The notes beneath the pieces were generated by a model. It worked only from the letters and a program-made list of their open reading frames with translations. It did no database searches and had not been told where the DNA came from. From assembly GCF_001584325.1 (NCBI RefSeq), contig NZ_LSAZ01000002.1, positions 1 through 64,000 on the forward strand: DNA of 64,000 nt, in the 5' to 3' direction. Shown here piece after piece: positions 57,736-64,000 of this stretch. How positions within the stretch are numbered: the first letter of the stretch is position 1; the number at the start of each line of letters is the position of its first letter. The DNA is from Bacillus nakamurai (GTDB taxonomy: Bacteria; Bacillota; Bacilli; Bacillales; Bacillaceae). The translations under genes were made by a program, and so were the position numbers.

Positions 57736-59403
57736 ATGACGAATCATCAATTTTCAAGTCTTGAGCGGGATAACATGCTGCAAGACATGACAAAAAAAAC
57801 ATACGATCTGTTTATTATAGGCGGAGGGATTACAGGTGCAGGTACTGCGCTTGACGCCGCTTCAAGAGGAATGAAAGTCGCACTGAGCGAAATGCAGGAC
57901 TTTGCGGCCGGCACATCAAGCCGATCCACAAAGCTTGTCCACGGCGGATTGCGTTATTTGAAACAATTTGAAGTGAAAATGGTCGCAGAAGTCGGTAAGG
58001 AACGGGCAATCGTGTATGAAAACGGCCCGCACGTCACTACGCCGGAATGGATGCTGCTTCCGTTCCATAAAGGCGGCACTTTCGGTTCATTCTCGACTTC
58101 GATCGGCTTAAGAGTATATGACTTTTTAGCAGGCGTAAAAAAATCAGAACGCAGAAGCATGCTGTCTGCAAAAGAAACGCTCCAAAAAGAGCCGCTCGTT
58201 AAAAAAGACGGCTTAAAAGGCGGCGGTTACTACGTTGAGTACCGGACAGACGATGCAAGACTGACAATTGAAGTCATGAAAGAAGCCGTTAAATTCGGAG
58301 CAGAGCCGGTCAACTATTCTAAAGTGAAAGAGCTTCTGTACGAAAAAGGGAAAGTAGTCGGCGTTTTAATTGAAGATATGCTGACCGGCAAAGAATATAA
58401 AATTTACGCTAAAAAAATCGTCAATGCGACAGGTCCGTGGGTCGACCAGCTGAGAGAAAAAGACCACAGCAAAAACGGAAAGCATCTCCAGCATACAAAA
58501 GGCGTCCATCTTGTATTCGACCAATCTGTATTTCCGCTTAAACAGGCGGTATACTTCGATACGCCTGACGGCCGGATGGTATTTGCCATTCCGCGTGAAG
58601 GAAAAACATACGTGGGTACGACAGATACGGTTTACAAACAAGAACTTGAGCATCCGCGCATGACAGTGCAGGACCGCGACTATGTCGTAAACTCAATCAA
58701 TTACATGTTCCCTGAACTGAATATTACAGCGGATGATATAGAATCAAGCTGGGCTGGACTTAGACCGCTGATTCACGAGGAAGGAAAAGATCCGTCTGAG
58801 ATTTCGCGTAAGGACGAGATCTGGACATCGCAATCAGGTTTGATTACGATTGCCGGAGGAAAACTGACAGGATACAGAAAAATGGCTGAGCACATTGTCG
58901 ACCTTGTCAGTGAGCGTTTGAAAGAAGAGGGCGGCCAGGACTTCGGTGCTTGTAAAACGAAGACAATGCCGATTTCCGGAGGACATGTCGGCGGCTCCAA
59001 AAACTTCGAATCATTTGTGGAAGCGAAGACAAAAGAAGGCGTGAAGATCGGTTTATCACAACAAAACGCGAAACAGTTAGCCATCAGATACGGCTCTAAC
59101 GTAGAAAATGTATTCAGCCGGATTGAAGGCCTGACTGACGAAGCGGTAAAACGCCAAATCCCGGTTCACATTTTGGCAGAGGCTGCATACAGCATTGAAG
59201 AAGAGATGGCTGCAACGCCTGCTGATTTCTTCGTCCGCAGAACGGGCAGACTTTACTTTGATATTAAATGGGTAGAAGCATACAAAACGGCTGTGATTGA
59301 TTACATGAGCGACCGTTTCCAATGGGATGAAGAAACGAAACAGAAACATACAGAGCATTTAAACACGCTCCTGCACGATGCAGTTGTGCCGCTCGAACAA
59401 TAA
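57736..59403 (+). CDS. glpD: Aerobic glycerol-3-phosphate dehydrogenase
   Basis: The 555-aa FAD enzyme begins with [19 protein letters not shown] for FAD binding, has [20 protein letters not shown] and a C-terminal DAO_C domain (about 410-545). It oxidises glycerol 3-phosphate to dihydroxyacetone phosphate at the membrane. ATG 57736 follows AAGGAGGAAACGT. It is transcribed from its own leader-controlled promoter after glpK. Confidence 0.97.
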   Translation: MTNHQFSSLERDNMLQDMTKKTYDLFIIGGGITGAGTALDAASRGMKVALSEMQDFAAGTSSRSTKLVHGGLRYLKQFEVKMVAEVGKERAIVYENGPHVTTPEWMLLPFHKGGTFGSFSTSIGLRVYDFLAGVKKSERRSMLSAKETLQKEPLVKKDGLKGGGYYVEYRTDDARLTIEVMKEAVKFGAEPVNYSKVKELLYEKGKVVGVLIEDMLTGKEYKIYAKKIVNATGPWVDQLREKDHSKNGKHLQHTKGVHLVFDQSVFPLKQAVYFDTPDGRMVFAIPREGKTYVGTTDTVYKQELEHPRMTVQDRDYVVNSINYMFPELNITADDIESSWAGLRPLIHEEGKDPSEISRKDEIWTSQSGLITIAGGKLTGYRKMAEHIVDLVSERLKEEGGQDFGACKTKTMPISGGHVGGSKNFESFVEAKTKEGVKIGLSQQNAKQLAIRYGSNVENVFSRIEGLTDEAVKRQIPVHILAEAAYSIEEEMAATPADFFVRRTGRLYFDIKWVEAYKTAVIDYMSDRFQWDEETKQKHTEHLNTLLHDAVVPLEQ

Positions 59404-59408
59404 TCACC

Positions 59409-59443
59409 GGAGGGCTGTGCCGAAAAGGCATAAGCCCTTCTTT
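59409..59443 (+). terminator. Terminator of glpD
   Basis: GAGGGCTGTGCC and GGCATAAGCCCTT pair (small bulge) and are followed by CTTTT. Confidence 0.75.
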
Positions 59444-59535
59444 TACATAGAACAGCGATACAATGTTTTCAAGTGACACGGACATCCGCTTCATATTAAA
59501 ATATGGTCATAAGCTGAAATTATAGGAGGACGAAC

Positions 59536-61278
59536 ATGAGTTGGAGTAAGAGCTACGAACGCTGGAAACAGACCGAACATTTAGATTCTGAATTGAAAAA
59601 ATTATTAGCGGATGCAGAAGGAAACGAGCAGATGCTGGAAGACTTTTTCTACAAAAACCTTGAGTTCGGGACGGGAGGCATGCGCGGAGAAATCGGCCCG
59701 GGAACGAACCGGATGAATATCTATACGGTCCGCAAAGCTTCCGCCGGACTTGCCGCGTATATCGTGAAGCAGGGAGAGGAAGCGAAAAAAAGAGGCGTCG
59801 CAATTGCTTATGATTCCCGCCATAAATCGCCTGAGTTTGCGATGGAAGCGGCAAAAACACTGGCCTCCCAAGGCATTCAGACGTACGTTTTTGATGAGCT
59901 CCGCCCGACGCCTGAGCTGTCTTTTGCAGTCAGAAAGCTGAACGCCTTTGCGGGTATTGTCGTGACGGCCAGCCATAATCCGCCTGAATATAACGGCTAT
60001 AAAGTTTACGGTGACGACGGCGGGCAGCTGCCGCCGAGCGAAGCGGACATCGTCATTGCAGAGGTGAATGCCATCGAAAACGAACTGACGATCCGCGTTG
60101 AGGACGAACAGGCGCTGAAGGAAAAAGGCCTGATTACCATGATCGGTGAAGAGATTGATAAGGCGTATACGGAAAAACTGACTTCTATTTCCGTTCATCC
60201 TGAGCTTGCCGATGAAGTGGACATAAGCGTTGTTTTCACCCCGCTGCACGGTACGGCGAATAAACCGGTTCGCCGCGGGCTTGAAGCGCTCGGCTACAAA
60301 CGTGTCGCCGTCGTAAAAGAACAAGAGCTTCCTGATCCGAATTTCTCAACCGTCACATCGCCTAACCCGGAGGAGCACGCGGCATTTGAATATGCAATCA
60401 AGCTTGGTGAAGAGCAGAACGCTGACATTCTGGTCGCAACAGATCCGGATGCCGACCGCCTCGGTATTGCCGTAAAAAACAATGAAGGCAAGTACACGGT
60501 GATGACAGGAAACCAGACAGGGGCGCTTTTATTGCATTACCTTCTTTCCGAGAAGAAAAAGAATGGAACTCTTCCTGATAACGGCGTTGTTCTTAAAACG
60601 ATTGTTACCAGCGAACTCGGCCGCGCAGTCGCATCTTCTTTCGGATTGGATACGATTGATACGTTAACCGGCTTTAAATTTATCGGCGAAAAAATCAAAG
60701 AATATGAAAAGTCCGGCCAATACACGTTCCAATTCGGGTATGAAGAAAGCTACGGCTACTTAATCGGCGATTTTGCGCGTGACAAAGATGCGATTCAGGC
60801 CGCGCTGCTGGCAGTTGAAGTGTGCGCCTTCTATAAAAAGCAGGGCATGTCGCTTTATGATGCGCTGCAGGCAATCTTTAAGGAGTACGGATATTACCGT
60901 GAAGGCCTGAAGTCTCTGACGTTAAAAGGAAAGCAGGGCGCCGAACAGATCGCCGCTATCTTAACATCTTTCAGAAATGACCCGCCGGAGCAAATGGCAG
61001 GAAAACAGATCACGCAAGCCGAGGATTATTCCATCGGAAAACGAACTGTATTTGCTGAACATAAAGAAGAGGACATTGATCTGCCGAAATCAAACGTCCT
61101 GAAATATTTCCTTGAAGACGGCTCCTGGTTCTGCCTTCGTCCATCAGGAACAGAGCCGAAAGTTAAATTTTATTTCGCCGTGAAAGGAACGTCTTTACAA
61201 GACAGCGAACAGCGTCTTGCATCGTTATCTGAAGCCGTCATGAAAACGGTAGAAAGCATCGCAGAAAAAACAAAGTAA
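59536..61278 (+). CDS. pgcA: Alpha-phosphoglucomutase
   Basis: The 580-aa alpha-D-phosphohexomutase (YhxB) has catalytic Ser in [14 protein letters not shown] (about residue 146), the Mg loop [10 protein letters not shown] (about 311), the sugar loop FGYEESYGY and the phosphate loop [13 protein letters not shown]. It interconverts glucose 6- and 1-phosphate for UDP-glucose and hence teichoic acid glucosylation and glycolipids. ATG 59536 follows TAGGAGG. Confidence 0.96.
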   Translation: MSWSKSYERWKQTEHLDSELKKLLADAEGNEQMLEDFFYKNLEFGTGGMRGEIGPGTNRMNIYTVRKASAGLAAYIVKQGEEAKKRGVAIAYDSRHKSPEFAMEAAKTLASQGIQTYVFDELRPTPELSFAVRKLNAFAGIVVTASHNPPEYNGYKVYGDDGGQLPPSEADIVIAEVNAIENELTIRVEDEQALKEKGLITMIGEEIDKAYTEKLTSISVHPELADEVDISVVFTPLHGTANKPVRRGLEALGYKRVAVVKEQELPDPNFSTVTSPNPEEHAAFEYAIKLGEEQNADILVATDPDADRLGIAVKNNEGKYTVMTGNQTGALLLHYLLSEKKKNGTLPDNGVVLKTIVTSELGRAVASSFGLDTIDTLTGFKFIGEKIKEYEKSGQYTFQFGYEESYGYLIGDFARDKDAIQAALLAVEVCAFYKKQGMSLYDALQAIFKEYGYYREGLKSLTLKGKQGAEQIAAILTSFRNDPPEQMAGKQITQAEDYSIGKRTVFAEHKEEDIDLPKSNVLKYFLEDGSWFCLRPSGTEPKVKFYFAVKGTSLQDSEQRLASLSEAVMKTVESIAEKTK

Positions 61279-61281
61279 AGC

Positions 61282-61315
61282 CCAATCCGCCGGTATCTCA
61301 GCCGGCGGATTTTTT
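61282..61315 (+). terminator. Terminator of pgcA
   Basis: AATCCGCCGG and CCGGCGGATT form a perfect 10-bp stem followed by TTTTG. Confidence 0.92.
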
Positions 61316-61423
61316 GATGCGCCTCATCCAAAAGGCTGAGAAAAATTCATCCTGTAAACGAAGGAATATTTTGAGAATTACTGTTATAATATAGATAATT
61401 CTTATTGGCCGGAGTGAGAGAGT

Positions 61424-62559
61424 TTGAGCAAAACATCGGTGGAGAAATTAAAAACATTAAAAGCGATTGCGGAAACTTTAAACCAAGGTCATGATCTGAA
61501 AGAAACACTTGATGAAGTGCTGCGTGAACTGCTCAGCCTGACCGGCCTGCAATCGGGCTGGATTTTTCTGATTGAGCCGGATGAATCCTATACACTGGCA
61601 GCATCCGCTTATTTGCCGCCTGCCCTCAGTCAGCGGGAAAACGTGCTGATGTGCAGCGGAGACTGCTATTGTCTCACCAAATTCAGCAATGGCGGATTGA
61701 CAAATGCGGCAAACATTATGAATTGTAAGCGGATTGAATTGGCGGAACAAGCGAATTCATACGATACGGAGGGCATTACCCATCATGCGACCGTCCCGCT
61801 TGAAGACGGCGACCGGAGATTCGGTTTATTAAATGTCGCTGCCGGCGGGAAGACGTTTTTTAATGAGGAGGAGCTTCATCTTCTTGAGGCTGTCGCTTTT
61901 CAAATCGGGACGGCGATTCAGCGGATGAAACTCGCTGAATATGAACAGCAGAATGCGCTTTTGGTGGAACGGAGCCGGCTTGCGCAAGAGCTGCATGATT
62001 CCGTCAACCAGATGCTGTTTTCCGTCAGCTTAACGGCAAAAGCGGCCAAAACCTTGACGGATGATGAACGGCTGCGGCAGATGATCAGTTTCATCCAAGA
62101 GCTTTCTCAAGACGCATTAGCGGAAATGAGGGCGCTCATCTGGCAGCTGCGGCCCGAAAGTCTTACGAAAGGGCTTTGTGAGTCAATCAAAAGCTATGCC
62201 GCTCTAATCGGCTTACAAGCAGTCTGTGAAAGGGCCGATGTCTCGCCGATTACTGATGAACAGGAGCATGCGCTGTGGAGAATTGCCCAAGAGGCTCTGA
62301 ATAATTGTAAAAAACACGCGGGAACGGGACGGGTTTCTATTTCTGTGGCGGAGGAACCGGAATACGCAGAGCTTAAAATTGCTGATCAAGGCGCAGGTTT
62401 CAGCGTTGAGGCGCATGCCGGGCTGCCGTCGCTCGGCATTGGCGGGATGAAGGCGCGCGCTGAAGCATGCGGCGCCCGTTTTACGCTGCTGTCTGAGCTT
62501 GGTTCGGGCACCATTATCTCCGTCAAACTTCCGCTTGACGGCAAAAGGAGGACGAAACG

Positions 62560-62563
<4 letters not shown>
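61424..62563 (+). CDS. yhcY: Sensor histidine kinase YhcY
   Basis: The 379-aa cytoplasmic kinase has a GAF domain (about residues 15-170, with MCSGDCYCLTKF), a HisKA_3 dimer domain with LAQELHDSVNQML (phospho-His about 190) and an HATPase domain (LWRIAQEALNNCKKHA, GIGGMKARAEACGA). It belongs to the NarX/DesK group. The cysteines CSGDCYC in the GAF domain might bind a metal or respond to redox. TTG 61424 is eight bases after GGAGTG. Its stop overlaps yhcZ by 4 bases. Confidence 0.93.
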
Positions 62564-63741
<1,178 letters not shown>

Positions 63742-63745
<4 letters not shown>

Positions 63746-63984
63746 GTCAGAAGGGCCAGTTGATCTTCATACGCCATTTCTGCCGCATGATCAATATAGC
63801 CGAGGAGTGAATACAGTTCTTTTTCAAGCACCGCGTTATCGAATTCAAAATGATACGCATGCAGAAAGTGCTCGATTCGTTTTGATAATAAATCATCTTT
63901 TGTGCGCACCATCAGAATTAATAAGTTATCCCATTGGGATCGATGTGTGTAATACAGGGCTTTATCATAATCGGCATGATCCAT
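63742..63984 (-). CDS. yhdB: Conserved small protein YhdB
   Basis: The 80-aa cytoplasmic protein is largely helical with several acidic and aromatic residues (DYDKALYYTHRSQWDNLLIL at the start, YIDHAAEMAYEDQLALLT at the end). The ATG at 63984 has AAAGGAG ten bases upstream, so the gene is complete inside the window. Position after azr matches B. subtilis yhdB. Function unknown. Confidence 0.85.
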
Positions 63985-64000
63985 CTTTCGCTTCTCCTTT

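Overview
The window is a contiguous piece of a Bacillus subtilis-group chromosome. Protein divergence, and genes absent from the B. subtilis 168 order as I remember it, suggest the B. amyloliquefaciens/velezensis branch; this is an inference. Supporting signs are a trnD-type tRNA cluster after a 5S gene, AGGAGG ribosome sites with many TTG/GTG starts, and gene order matching the 168 segment thiC-ygaK-senS-katA ... queG-yhbB-trmL ... prkA-yhbH ... cspB ... yhcR-srtD ... glpPFKD-pgcA-yhcY-yhcZ-azr-yhdB. Nothing looks like a prophage, insertion sequence, CRISPR array or secondary-metabolite cluster.

Layout. 0-2 kb: 5S rRNA and 16 tRNAs, the last with its own promoter. 2-6 kb: an NhaC-type antiporter, a small unknown protein and a yraG-yraF-adhB-type operon. 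6-10.7 kb: peptidase E ygaJ (frameshifted), TPP riboswitch plus thiC, ygaK, senS. 10.7-16.3 kb: a five-gene oligopeptide ABC transporter operon with a nonsense codon in one permease and no lipobox cysteine in the binding protein. 16.3-21.4 kb: katA with a PerR box, an amidohydrolase with an in-frame TAG, a 3' remnant of ssuD, a decayed lipoprotein gene, Zur-controlled rpsNB, a small regulator/membrane protein pair and tRNA-Gly. 21.4-31.6 kb: queG, yhbB, trmL, an EamA transporter with an in-frame TGA, the yhbD-bacE-bacF bactofilin operon, prkA and yhbH. 31.7-37.3 kb: yhbI-yhbJ-yhcA-yhcB-yhcC efflux locus and the remains of yhcE-yhcI, where a deletion joins the start of yhcG to the end of yhcI. 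37.3-49.5 kb: cspB, yhcJ, a frameshifted diguanylate cyclase gene, tcyP, yhcM, yhcN, a fused yhcO/yhcP-type peptidase, yhcQ, cell-wall nuclease yhcR with sortase srtD, yhcT. 49.6-64 kb: yhcU, yhcV, yhcW, yhcX, yhxA, the glycerol regulon glpP-glpF-glpK-glpD with GlpP-type leader terminators, pgcA, the yhcY-yhcZ two-component system with azoreductase, and yhdB.

The most notable feature is the number of damaged accessory genes (about nine) among intact housekeeping genes: three in-frame stops, three single-base frameshifts, one fusion deletion, one operon remnant and one lipoprotein gene with several lesions. All three nonsense codons and the lipobox change can be explained as G:C to A:T transitions, though other single changes would also do. 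This may be a mutagenised or domesticated strain, or partly assembly error in homopolymers; read-level data would decide. I did not find a convincing undescribed multi-gene system.
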